A stretch of DNA of 64,000 nt from Streptomyces sp. QL37 (GTDB lineage Bacteria > Actinomycetota > Actinomycetes > Streptomycetales > Streptomycetaceae): contig NZ_PTJS01000001.1 in assembly GCF_002941025.1 (NCBI RefSeq), forward strand, positions 7,578,605-7,642,604, written 5' to 3'. The notes beneath the pieces are model-generated. The model did no database searches and had not been told where the DNA came from. It saw nothing but the letters and a program-made list of their open reading frames with translations. The position numbers and the translations under genes were made by a program. The first letter of the stretch is position 1; every line of letters starts with the position of its first letter. Positions 44,586 to 52,513 of the stretch are shown here, one piece after another.

Positions 44586-45169
44586 GGGATGTCTCCTCGG
44601 TGGCGTGGCGTCCCCCTCATTGTGAACGGCCCCTGCGCAGGAGCCTCCCGCGGGTCCAGCGCCCGGTAGTAGAACGTGGTCGCCCTGAGCGTGCCGTACG
44701 GGTCCGCCGCGTAGTCCGGTACGGAGCCGCAGGGCGTCCACCCCGCCGAGCGGTAGAGCCTCTCGGCATCGCTTCCCGTCTCGGTGTCCAGGACCAGCAG
44801 CGTCAGCCCCTCGGCGGCTGCGGACCGCTCGACCGCGGTGAGCAGCGCCCGGCCGACCCCCCGGTTCCGCGCCGAGGGCCTGACCACGAGCTTCGCGACC
44901 TCCGCGCGGTGGCGGGCGTTGGGCAGGGCCGCCCTGACCAGGCCGATCGTGCCCACCAGCCGCTCGTCGTCCCGGGCGATCCACACCTGGTGGCTCCCCG
45001 CCTCGACGGCGGCGGCCCGCTCCCGCCACCAGATGGCGGCCGCCGCGCGGTCCAGCGGGACGAGGAAACCGACGGAGGCCCCGCCCTCCACCGCCTCGAT
45101 CAGCAGGGCGGCGAGCTCATCGGCGTACGTGATCAGTTCGGGGCCGGACACGGGGACGATCTCGGTCAT
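44582..45169 (-). CDS. GNAT-family acetyltransferase downstream of XRE-cupin regulator
   Basis: 195 aa. GNAT core with HQVWIARDDERLVGTIGL, then AKLVVRPSARNRGVGRALL (R-N-R-G-V-G acetyl-CoA loop near residue 110), and LVLDTETGSDAERLYRSAGW. ATG at 45169 is 20 bp after the XRE-cupin stop and its own stop overlaps the peroxidase start, so all three genes should be one operon. Homologous XRE-cupin/GNAT pairs are frequent in actinobacteria; the acetylated substrate is not known. Confidence 0.92.
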   Translation of the reverse strand: MTEIVPVSGPELITYADELAALLIEAVEGGASVGFLVPLDRAAAAIWWRERAAAVEAGSHQVWIARDDERLVGTIGLVRAALPNARHRAEVAKLVVRPSARNRGVGRALLTAVERSAAAEGLTLLVLDTETGSDAERLYRSAGWTPCGSVPDYAADPYGTLRATTFYYRALDPREAPAQGPFTMRGTPRHRGDIP

Positions 45170-45188
45170 GAAGCGGGTCCTTTCACAT

Positions 45189-45767
45189 TCACGGCAGGAC
45201 AATCATCAGGGCGTAACGGACGCGTGGCGGGCCCGGACAGTGGAAGTGCGAGGGGCCGCGCAGCCGGAAGCGCAGGCAGTCGCCCTCGCGCACGGTGTGC
45301 GTGGTTCCGCCGACCGTGATCTCGACCGTGCCCTCGAGTACCCAGATGTGCTGCTCCACACCGGGAACCGGCGCGTTCTCGTACGAGAGCGCCGCGCCGG
45401 CGTCGAGAGTGCCCTCGATGACCTCGGCACGCAGACCGGGGTGCGGCGGCGACACGGAGCGGCGCACGAACCCGGCGGCCTCGTCCCGCCATACGGGCTG
45501 TCGCGCGGCCGGGACCAGCTGGGGCGGCTCCGCCTCCACCTCCATCAGCAGCCGCGACATCGTGCGCCCGTAGACCGTGCACAGCTGTCCGAGTACGGCG
45601 GTGGTGGGACTCAGCTCCCCGCGCTCCAGCCGCGACAGGGTCGAGCGGCTCACGCCGGTGCGGCGGGACAGCTCGTCCAGCGACCAGGCGCGTTCGGTGC
45701 GGAGCATGCCCAGCCGTGCCGCGAGGCGGTCGTCGACGCTGTCGGGTGGCACGCTGGGCTCTCTCAT
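45189..45767 (-). CDS. XRE-family regulator with C-terminal cupin domain
   Basis: 192 aa. HTH_XRE at about 12-68 (LGMLRTERAWSLDELSRRTG, then VSRSTLSRLERGELSPTTA), followed by a cupin_2 domain at about 110-188 (PVPGVEQHIWVLEGTVEITV; REGDCLRFRLRGPSHFHC). Family members sense a small ligand in the cupin and regulate neighbouring genes, here GNAT and the peroxidase. ATG at 45767. No close operator was identified. Confidence 0.93.
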   Translation of the reverse strand: MREPSVPPDSVDDRLAARLGMLRTERAWSLDELSRRTGVSRSTLSRLERGELSPTTAVLGQLCTVYGRTMSRLLMEVEAEPPQLVPAARQPVWRDEAAGFVRRSVSPPHPGLRAEVIEGTLDAGAALSYENAPVPGVEQHIWVLEGTVEITVGGTTHTVREGDCLRFRLRGPSHFHCPGPPRVRYALMIVLP

Positions 45768-45896
45768 ATCCGGGATTCTATCTCTGTTCGGAGAAGAGTG
45801 CCGATCGGGTGATGACGTGTCAGGCTGATAAACGGAACATAAGCCGTGAAGTGGCTCGACCGGGTCGCTCATCGGCTGCGGACCGAGGAGGCCGAC

Positions 45897-46328
45897 ATGG
45901 CTGGAAGTGCGAGCGGGACGAAGGTGGGGCACGACACCACCGGTGGGCATGCGGCCCAGTCCGGCTGGACCGTTTTCGCGGCGGTGATGATGATCTTCGG
46001 TGGGGCCATGGCCGTCCTCGAGGGCATCGCCGCCATCGCAAAGGACGACCTGTTCGTCTCGACACGCAACTACGTGTTCCAGTTCAGCCTCACCGGCTGG
46101 GGCTGGGTGCACCTCATCCTGGGGATCGTCGTCGTCCTCGCCGGCTTCGCGCTCTTCAGCGGAGCGCTGTGGGCGCGCGCCGTCGGTGTCGTGCTCGCCG
46201 GGCTCCTGGTGGTCGCCCACTTCCTGTGGCTCCCCTACTACCCGTTCTGGTCACTGGTGCTCATCGCCATCAACATCTTCGTCATCTGGGCGCTGTGCGT
46301 GGGTCCTCAGAAGAGCGTCCGAGCCTGA
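45897..46328 (+). CDS. DUF7144-type four-helix membrane protein
   Basis: 143 aa. After a charged N-terminus there are four membrane segments, at about 24-46 (GWTVFAAVMMIFGGAMAVLE), 64-84 (WGWVHLILGIVVVLAGFAL), 90-110 and 114-133 (FWSLVLIAINIFVIWALC). Pattern of the actinobacterial DUF7144 family; function unknown. ATG at 45897 with GAGGAG upstream. Its last 47 bp overlap, in antisense, the 3' end of the ClC channel gene. Confidence 0.85.
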   Translation: MAGSASGTKVGHDTTGGHAAQSGWTVFAAVMMIFGGAMAVLEGIAAIAKDDLFVSTRNYVFQFSLTGWGWVHLILGIVVVLAGFALFSGALWARAVGVVLAGLLVVAHFLWLPYYPFWSLVLIAINIFVIWALCVGPQKSVRA

Positions 46329-47622
46329 GCGTGAGGACGTAGGAGACCACCACGGAGACGATCACGAGCGGCATGACCGTGATGCCCTCGGATCCCAGCA
46401 GCAGCGTGGCGAGCAGCACCGAGGTCATCGGCAGCCTGAGCATCGCCACGCACATGGCCCCGATTCCCATCGCGAAACCCGAGGTGTCGTTCAGGCCCGG
46501 CAGGTGCGACAGGGCGAGCCCGCCCGCCGCGCCCAGGAACATCGACGGGAAGATGGGGCCGCCCCTGAAGGCGCCCAGCGAGGTCGAGTACGCGAGCGCC
46601 TTGCAGATGATCAGTACGAGGAGCGTCCCCACCGTGTACGTGGCGTCCTCGGCGAGCAGGCCGCCGAGGGCGTCCTGGCCCGAGTACAGCACCTCGGACG
46701 CGTCCCTTCCCGTGCTCTCGGCGTAGAGGAGGGCGAGTACACCGACGGTCAGGCCCATCACCACGGTCGCGATCACCCGCTGTCGCTCGACCCGCCCCTG
46801 CAAGGCCAGGGAAAGCCTCCTGATGCCCGTGCCCAGGAGCGCGGCCGCGGCCCCGAGCGCGAGGGCCCAGCCGAACTCGGCGACGGTCGGCTGGGGGGCG
46901 TGAGGGACGTGGGGGAGCGTCAGGGAGTACGTACCCAGGCCGGTCCACGAGCCCAGGCCGATGAAGATGAGCGACCCGATGCCGGAGGCGAGCAGTCCTG
47001 GTACGAGCACCAGGCCGAGCGTCATTCCGGCCAGGCCCGACGCCTCCATCAGCAGGAACGCGCCGAGGAGCGGCGATCCCAGGAGGGCGCTGACGGCGGC
47101 GAAGCTCCCCGCGGCCGCCACCAGGGCGGCCGCACTCGGCTGGATGCCCGGCTTCAGCAGGCGCGCCGCGAGGACGGCCAGCCCCCCGCCGAGGGCGATG
47201 AGCGGGGCCTCGGGCCCGAGGACCGCGCCGAGACCCAGGGACGCCAGCGCGGCGAGCGCGACCCCCGGGAGCTCCGCGGCCGTCGGCGCCCCGGTGTTAA
47301 CAAACCCTTCGGCCGGCTTGTGACCGCCCGTCCCCGGCAGGTGACGGACGGCCAGCCCCGTCAGCAGGCCCGCCACGGCCAGCAGCGGTACCGGCCACCA
47401 CGACGGCGTGCTCCCGAAGCCCAGCGCGTGGGGCAGATCCTTGTAGGTCAGGGACTGGATCTCGTGGACGAGCGCCAGGAAACCGAACGCCGCCGCGGAG
47501 ATGGGGACTCCGAGAGCCGCCACCATGACCAGAAGTACGGCGTATCCCCGGGTGCGGACCACGGTGAGAGGGTCGGGGTGTTCGGTCCCGGGCGCTGCCC
47601 CGGGTTCGGCCGGCATCGTCAT
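46282..47622 (-). CDS. ClC-family chloride channel/antiporter
   Basis: 446 aa from ATG 47622, about ten membrane helices. ClC landmarks: GLGAVLGPEAPLIALGGG, where GPEAP matches the GREGP motif and keeps the gating Glu, and LGAFRGGPIFPSMFLGAAGG (GxFxP chloride-binding motif). The usual first GSGIP motif is not evident; TGGHKPAEGF lies at its place. No CBS domains. It would move chloride, perhaps coupled to protons. An ATG two codons downstream is an alternative start. Overlaps the convergent DUF7144 gene by 47 bp. Confidence 0.92.
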   Translation of the reverse strand: MTMPAEPGAAPGTEHPDPLTVVRTRGYAVLLVMVAALGVPISAAAFGFLALVHEIQSLTYKDLPHALGFGSTPSWWPVPLLAVAGLLTGLAVRHLPGTGGHKPAEGFVNTGAPTAAELPGVALAALASLGLGAVLGPEAPLIALGGGLAVLAARLLKPGIQPSAAALVAAAGSFAAVSALLGSPLLGAFLLMEASGLAGMTLGLVLVPGLLASGIGSLIFIGLGSWTGLGTYSLTLPHVPHAPQPTVAEFGWALALGAAAALLGTGIRRLSLALQGRVERQRVIATVVMGLTVGVLALLYAESTGRDASEVLYSGQDALGGLLAEDATYTVGTLLVLIICKALAYSTSLGAFRGGPIFPSMFLGAAGGLALSHLPGLNDTSGFAMGIGAMCVAMLRLPMTSVLLATLLLGSEGITVMPLVIVSVVVSYVLTLRLGRSSEDPRTAPR

Positions 47623-47746
47623 GGTCTCCTCGGCGTCGGATCCCTGCCGGAACACGCTGTCCCGCCGGGATCCACACGGTGATACCACGATGTGGCGTTC
47701 TGTCCGTGATGTACCCGCTGTCCACGCTCGGCGATTCGGGCGTCCG

Positions 47747-49177
47747 CTACCGTGCGTCGGCCCCGGCTGCGGGGAGACGGCCCGCCGCCACCGCGTCGAC
47801 CAGCGCCCGGTGGTCCCGCTCGTTTCGGTCGGCGTACCGCTCGGCGAAGGTCGCCAGTGCCCGGTCGAACACGTCGCCGTGCCCCAGATAGGCGGCGATG
47901 GCTATCCGGTCACCGGAGCGCGCGTGGGCACGGGCCAGGGTCGTCCCGCACAACTCGCCGAAGGCGGCCATCCCACGCGGCGCCATCCGCTCCGGTTCGG
48001 CGATGCCCTTCCAGTCGCGCAGCTGGCGTACGTAGAAGTCCCGGCGCCGCCCGTCGATCCCGTCCACCCGCTCCCAGCCGAGGAAGATGTCGCCTGCCGC
48101 CTGCATCAGGCGCTGTCCGGCCACCACACGCTCGCCCTGGTTCCGGTACGCGCTGGGCCCCGCGAACGGCGCGAGTACCGAGGTGTCGGCCTCCTTGGCC
48201 TGCAGGATGAGCGGATCGCCGCCGTCCCGGCCGAGCAGGAGGATGACCCAGCAGCGGGTTCCGACGCTGCCCACCCCCACGACCTTGCGGGCCATGTCCA
48301 CCGGCCGGAAGTCGGCGAGCAGGGCCCGCCGGTCCGACGGGAGGCTGCGGCCGTAGCGCCGTACGAGTCTGCGGAACTCCCGTTCCGTGGCGTCGCGCTC
48401 GGCGTCGTGCAGCAGATCCGCGATCGGCACGAGCAGCGGCGGATCCGCCGAGAGCCGGAGCCGTCCACCGGACACCTCGGTGAGCTTGTCGAACGCCTGC
48501 AGGCTGTCACGGGTGCGGGCCTTCGCGGTCGCTCTGGCCAGGCGCTCGCGGCCACCGGCAGCCAGTCTGCCGGCGCCCACCGCCCGCAGGTGGCCCTCGT
48601 CGATCCGCGCGTACCAGACATCGAGGTTCCGCATGCCCGCGAACCTGATCATCGACTCCCGGTACGACCGCACCGTGGCCAGCACGATGCGCTTTTGCTC
48701 ACGGTCCGTGAATCCGTTCGCGCGCCCCGCGATGACGAAGCTGGCCGCGAGGCGCTTGACGTCCCACTCCCAGGGGCCGGGCAGCGTCTCGTCGAAGTCG
48801 TTGATGTCGAACAGCAGGTGGCGCTCGGGGGAGGCGAGCAGCCTGAAGTTCAGCAGGTGGGCGTCACCGCACAGCTGGGCCCTGATACCGGAGTCCGGTG
48901 TCCCGGCGAGATCGGCTGCCATGACGGCCGCGGCGCCCCGGTAGAAGCGGAACGGCGACTCCGTCATCCGCCCGTAGCGGATGGGCACGAGCTCCGGTAC
49001 GCGGGCCGCCGACTGCGCCTCCAGCACCGTCAGCGGATCGGGCCGGTCCGGCGGCGGGTCGAAGACGCCGTGGCTCGAACGGGGTGCCCTTCCACGGGCA
49101 GCCTTGCCGAGAGCGGCCCGTTCCTCGGGCGTCGCGCCCGGTAGGGCTCGGAGCGGTGAAACGGCTTCCCGGGGCAT
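47747..49177 (-). CDS. DUF2252 domain protein
   Basis: 476 aa. Matches DUF2252 along its length: LVPIRYGRMTESPFRFYRGA, AQLCGDAHLLNFRLLASPER, FDINDFDETLPGPWEWDVKR, FRPVDMARKVVGVGSVGTRC and YVRQLRDWKG. The family looks distantly kinase-like, with GDAHLLNF and FDINDFDE resembling an aminoglycoside-kinase catalytic and metal motif, but activity has not been established as far as I know. ATG at 49177. Common in actinobacteria. Confidence 0.92.
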   Translation of the reverse strand: MPREAVSPLRALPGATPEERAALGKAARGRAPRSSHGVFDPPPDRPDPLTVLEAQSAARVPELVPIRYGRMTESPFRFYRGAAAVMAADLAGTPDSGIRAQLCGDAHLLNFRLLASPERHLLFDINDFDETLPGPWEWDVKRLAASFVIAGRANGFTDREQKRIVLATVRSYRESMIRFAGMRNLDVWYARIDEGHLRAVGAGRLAAGGRERLARATAKARTRDSLQAFDKLTEVSGGRLRLSADPPLLVPIADLLHDAERDATEREFRRLVRRYGRSLPSDRRALLADFRPVDMARKVVGVGSVGTRCWVILLLGRDGGDPLILQAKEADTSVLAPFAGPSAYRNQGERVVAGQRLMQAAGDIFLGWERVDGIDGRRRDFYVRQLRDWKGIAEPERMAPRGMAAFGELCGTTLARAHARSGDRIAIAAYLGHGDVFDRALATFAERYADRNERDHRALVDAVAAGRLPAAGADAR

Positions 49178-49195
49178 GTCGGCCCTCCTGGCGAG

Positions 49196-49263
49196 AGCGG
49201 GGCCGTGCGGCCCCGCTTCCCATCATCCCGGTCCGGCGGGGTTCCGGCCGCTCGGAGCGGCCG
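49196..49263 (-). terminator. Two consecutive terminator-like hairpins after DUF389 gene
   Basis: First, CGGCCGCT-CGG-AGCGGCCG at 49245-49263, 4 bp past the DUF389 stop. Second, AGCGGGGCC-GTGC-GGCCCCGCT at 49196-49217. Together they separate DUF389 from DUF2252. Confidence 0.65.
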
Positions 49264-49267
49264 CTCC

Positions 49268-50212
49268 TCAGGCCTGTCCGCCGTGCCGGGCCCGGCCCAC
49301 CCTTCGCCAGATCGCACGCTGGCATCTGAGCGCGACCGCCCCCACAACGATGAGCACCGTGATGTTGACCAGGAGCTGAATGAGAGAACCCCTCGCCTCG
49401 GACCAGCTGCCGAAGGCCGTGGAGACGCTGATGGCCGCGGCGGCAGGGATCGTCGTGACGGAGATGAACACCCCGAGCAGGGCGCTCGCGCGTGCCTCGG
49501 TGAGCGACACGATGCCCACGACGCCGGCCAGGGCGGCGACGGCGACGGAGAAGAAGTTCGGGGTGTTGATCAGATCGGAGACCGGTCGCAGCCCCAGATC
49601 GAAGGCCTGGGACTGCAGACCGAATCCGCGGATGAGCAGACTGAAGAGGAAGGTGACCGCGATCGTCAGCAGCAGACCCGCGCACAGGGCGGACAGCCCC
49701 TTGCGCACCATGGCCCGGTCCCTCCTGTCGAAGCCCAGTGCCACGGCGACGATCGCTCCGTACTCGGGACCGACGACCATCGCCCCGACGATCAGGATCT
49801 GGGAGTTGGTGACGATTCCGACCGAGCCGATGAGTCCCGCGATCACCAGGTACAGATAGAAACTCGGCGCGTACCTCCCCTCCGACCGGATGCGCGCCTC
49901 CACCTGGTCCCAGACCGGAGCGTTCGACAGCGCGCCGAGCCGCCGCGACGCGCCCTCCGAGGCCCGTCCGGAGAACGCCATGTCGACCGGCTCGACGACG
50001 ACGGAGCCCCGCAGATCGATCTGGAGGTCCCGCAGGCCGCGCAGGACGTCGTTCGCCGCCCCCGTCAGCACGTCGCACGCGACGGAGTCACCGTCGGGGT
50101 TGCGCGCGGCGCCCCGCTGCACGATCAGGTTGAGAACGTAGGGATTTCCGCCCAGGAGCTCCTCGGCCCGCTCGGTCAGGTCCGGGGGACTGACGGCACG
50201 GACATGGATCAT
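49268..50212 (-). CDS. DUF389 membrane protein
   Basis: 314 aa from ATG 50212. N-terminal cytosolic ACT-like part (MIHVRAVSPPDLTERAEELL; VLNLIVQRGA) to about 90, then the DUF389 membrane domain: SFYLYLVIAGLIGSVGIVTN, SQILIVGAMVVGPEYGAIVA (the GAMVVGPE signature), and further helices to about 300. Five or six segments. Function unknown; old labels as hydrophobic protein or TIGR00341/00271 family. Upstream lies a GH15 pseudogene on the other strand. Confidence 0.9.
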   Translation of the reverse strand: MIHVRAVSPPDLTERAEELLGGNPYVLNLIVQRGAARNPDGDSVACDVLTGAANDVLRGLRDLQIDLRGSVVVEPVDMAFSGRASEGASRRLGALSNAPVWDQVEARIRSEGRYAPSFYLYLVIAGLIGSVGIVTNSQILIVGAMVVGPEYGAIVAVALGFDRRDRAMVRKGLSALCAGLLLTIAVTFLFSLLIRGFGLQSQAFDLGLRPVSDLINTPNFFSVAVAALAGVVGIVSLTEARASALLGVFISVTTIPAAAAISVSTAFGSWSEARGSLIQLLVNITVLIVVGAVALRCQRAIWRRVGRARHGGQA

Positions 50213-50305
50213 GTCCACTCGGCGCCTCCGGCCGGCCGGGAGGGCAGCCCGCCCGCGGTTGACGGACGGTGGCATACGCGGGGGTATGGGGGAGACTGGG
50301 CGGTC

Positions 50306-50594
50306 ATGGACCGATACCCTCCCACAGCGGCGTCCGGTCCGGTGGGCGACCTGCGGACAGGAGCGCCGATCCCGTCGCAGCGGGCGTCGACCGGTTCGCC
50401 GCCCCGCGCTTCGGCGCACCGGACATCTCCGCCGGGCTGCTCGCCCCGACCGCGGACGCGACGGGCGGCTGTCGCCCGACGTCGGTCCCTCCGCCGAGGA
50501 GATCGGCCCCCCGCGGCGAGCAACCGGGCGACTTCCCGCAGGCGTTCACCCACCTGTCACTGATCACAGCGGAGCGGATCCTCGACGAGGCGCC
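50306..50594 (+). pseudogene. Decayed glycoside hydrolase family 15 gene (both ends, middle deleted)
   Basis: No intact gene, but three out-of-frame pieces together read as the two ends of a GH15 (glucoamylase/trehalase-like) protein. From ATG 50306: MDRYPPTAASGPVGDLRTGA, the usual RYPPIxxxGLIGDLxTA start. Then a frame shift and GVDRFAAPRFGAPDISAGLL, matching xxIDWxxxPRFDSPSxFxALL. Then, in other frames, SAEEIGPP and EQPGDFPQAFTHLSLITAER, the C-terminal AEExDP-GxQLGNFPQAFTHxxLI end. Around 500 central residues are missing. Region between the DUF389 start and the hypothetical stop has nothing else. Confidence 0.75.
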
Positions 50595-50616
50595 CGGCCG
50601 CCGGCGGGACCGACCG

Positions 50617-51306
50617 TCAGTCCTTCCCGTCGTCCCACTCGTTGCCGAGCAGCGGGCTGTCGAACGTGCGCAGCACGGCCACGAGCGCCGCACCCAGCCG
50701 CCGGTCGTACCCGGGCGCGTGCAGGTGCACCGTGTCGCCCTTCGACCTGAACTCCACCGGAACCCGCCCGCCCGCACGCCACAGGATGCGGCGGGGCCCA
50801 CGGGCCGCGTCACCGTCGCCGCTGAGCAGACTCGCCACGATGATCAACGTCTGCAGCGGGGAGAGCAGCCACCACACGCACCACCAGAGGATCCGGCCCT
50901 TGAATCCCACCGCCTCCTCGCCACCCGCCGGAGTCACCGTCCAGCGGGTACGCAGCCCCCGGCCCCGCAGTGCCTTCTCGCGGACCACCGTGCCGATCAG
51001 CTCTCCCCGTGCCCCGAGCACCTGGTAGGCCGCGACACCGCTCCCCGCGGACACCGTCACCAGGGTGGCCAGCCGCTCCCGGCGGTGCTCGTCCGCCCAC
51101 AGCACGAACGAGCGCGCACCGCTGCCCCGTGCCGCCCGGTAGGCGGGTATCCCGCCCGGCGGCAGTTCGCGCTCCACGTACGCCGCCACGCACTCGGGGC
51201 CCGGGCCGTCCGCGCACAGCACCTGATGCCCCACCGGACCGGCGGCGCCGCCCCCGGCCGGCCCCTCGCCCCGTGGCGCGGGCACCATCCTCAGTACGCT
51301 GCTCAC
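50617..51306 (-). CDS. Hypothetical protein with one hydrophobic segment, 229 aa
   Basis: Not recognised. After a low-complexity Gly/Pro start come mixed alpha/beta stretches (ARSFVLWADEHRRERLATLV; VAAYQVLGARGELIGTVVRE, strand-turn-strand pattern as in LURP/scramblase-like folds), then a strongly hydrophobic segment at about 140-160 (ILWWCVWWLLSPLQTLIIVA) and a C-terminal FRSKGDTVHLHAPGYDRRLG. The VLGARGELIGTV and GxxVxVEFRSKGDTVHL pieces suggest a tubby/LURP-like domain, but this is a guess. ATG at 51306. Convergent with the GH15 remnant. Confidence 0.75.
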   Translation of the reverse strand: MSSVLRMVPAPRGEGPAGGGAAGPVGHQVLCADGPGPECVAAYVERELPPGGIPAYRAARGSGARSFVLWADEHRRERLATLVTVSAGSGVAAYQVLGARGELIGTVVREKALRGRGLRTRWTVTPAGGEEAVGFKGRILWWCVWWLLSPLQTLIIVASLLSGDGDAARGPRRILWRAGGRVPVEFRSKGDTVHLHAPGYDRRLGAALVAVLRTFDSPLLGNEWDDGKD

Positions 51307-51354
51307 CGCTGTGCCCCTCCGTGGTGTGTCAGACCGGCCTGAGAGGATCCGTGC

Positions 51355-51585
51355 GTGGAACCCCCCGAGCCCTTTCCCGAACTCTTCCCCGGACCGCGGC
51401 CGGAAGCCGCCCGTCGCGAGGGCCGGCGCCCGGTGAGGTGCGCCCTCTGCGGGCGGCCCCTCACCGGAGCCGAATCACGCCGCACGGGGCTGGGCCCCGC
51501 CTGTGACGCCAAGCTGCACCCCCCGGGCCCGGACATCCGGACCCGCCGCCACGAGGTCGACCAGGACACGCTGCCCGGCACCTGA
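51355..51585 (+). CDS. DUF6011-type zinc-finger-like small protein
   Basis: 76 aa, GTG start with GAGAGGA upstream. Core is CALCGRPLTGAESRRTGLGP followed by AC: a Cys-x2-Cys and a later Cys, as in DUF6011 proteins (C-x-x-C-G-R-x-L-x...S-x-x-x-G-x-G-P-x-C). It is probably a small zinc-binding domain of unknown role. N-terminus Pro/Glu-rich. Convergent with the thioesterase, 18 bp between stops. Confidence 0.83.
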   Translation: MEPPEPFPELFPGPRPEAARREGRRPVRCALCGRPLTGAESRRTGLGPACDAKLHPPGPDIRTRRHEVDQDTLPGT

Positions 51586-51603
51586 CCGACCCGGACGCTG
51601 GGC

Positions 51604-52479
51604 CTACGCGCCGTCGAGACGGCGGAACAGCCCCTCCTGCACCACGGACACCAGCAGCTGCCCCTGACGGTCGTAGATCCGCCCCCTGGCCAGCCCGCGG
51701 CCACCCGTGGCGATCGGCGACTCCTGGTCGTAGAGGAACCACTCGTCCGCACGGAACGGCCGGTGGAACCACATGGCGTGGTCCAGCGACGCCATGTCGA
51801 AGCCGCGCGGGCCCCAGAGGGGCTCGACCGGGATCCGGACCGCGTCCAGCAGCGTCATGTCGCTCGCGTACGTCAGCGCGCACGTGTGCACGAGCGGGTC
51901 GTCACCCAGGGGGCCGACCGCGCGCATCCAGACCGCGCTGCGCGGGTCCGCGTCCCTGACCTCGTCCGGCGTCCAGCGCAGCCGGTCGACATAGCGGATG
52001 TCGAAGGGCTGGCGGCGGGCCATCCGCTCCAGCGCCTCCGGCAGACCGCCCAGGTGCTCGCGCACCTCGTCGGCGACCGTCGGCAGCTCCTCCGGACCGG
52101 GCACGACGCGGGCCGGCGGCAGCTGGTGCTCGAAGCCGGCCTCCTCCGGGCGGTGGAAGGACGCCGTCAGATTGAAGATCGTCCGGCCCTGCTGCACAGC
52201 CGTGACCCGGCGCGTGGTGAAGGACCGGCCGTCCCGCACCCGCTCCACGTCGTAGACGATCGGCACGCCGGGACGCCCCGGACGCAGGAAGTAGGCGTGC
52301 AGCGAGTGGACGGGACGGTCCCCGTCGGTCGTGCGGCCGGCCGCGACCAGCGCCTGGCCCGCGACCTGCCCGCCGAAGACCCGTTGCAGGGACTCCTCGG
52401 GGCTGCGGCCACGGAAGATGTTGACCTCGATCCGCTCCAGGTCGAGCAGATCGACCAGGCTGTCGGCGGGGTTCGTCAT
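51604..52479 (-). CDS. tesB: Acyl-CoA thioesterase II (TesB type)
   Basis: 291 aa from ATG 52479. Double hot-dog enzyme hydrolysing medium- to long-chain acyl-CoA. Features: LERIEVNIFRGRSPEESLQR, VFGGQVAGQALVAAGRT (first half), VHSLHAYFLRPGRPGVPIVY, FTTRRVTAVQQGRTIFNLTA, then the second half with YASDMTLLDAV (Asp) and SLDHAMWFHRPFRADEW, and a final LVSVVQEGLFR (Gln). The Asp-Thr-Gln set of TesB is preserved. It lies 34 bp downstream of... a helicase stop is convergent-free: the helicase is on the same strand, ahead in the next gene. Confidence 0.95.
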   Translation of the reverse strand: MTNPADSLVDLLDLERIEVNIFRGRSPEESLQRVFGGQVAGQALVAAGRTTDGDRPVHSLHAYFLRPGRPGVPIVYDVERVRDGRSFTTRRVTAVQQGRTIFNLTASFHRPEEAGFEHQLPPARVVPGPEELPTVADEVREHLGGLPEALERMARRQPFDIRYVDRLRWTPDEVRDADPRSAVWMRAVGPLGDDPLVHTCALTYASDMTLLDAVRIPVEPLWGPRGFDMASLDHAMWFHRPFRADEWFLYDQESPIATGGRGLARGRIYDRQGQLLVSVVQEGLFRRLDGA

Positions 52480-52513
52480 GCGGTTCTTCTCCACTCTCCT
52501 GGCCGGTGCGCCG

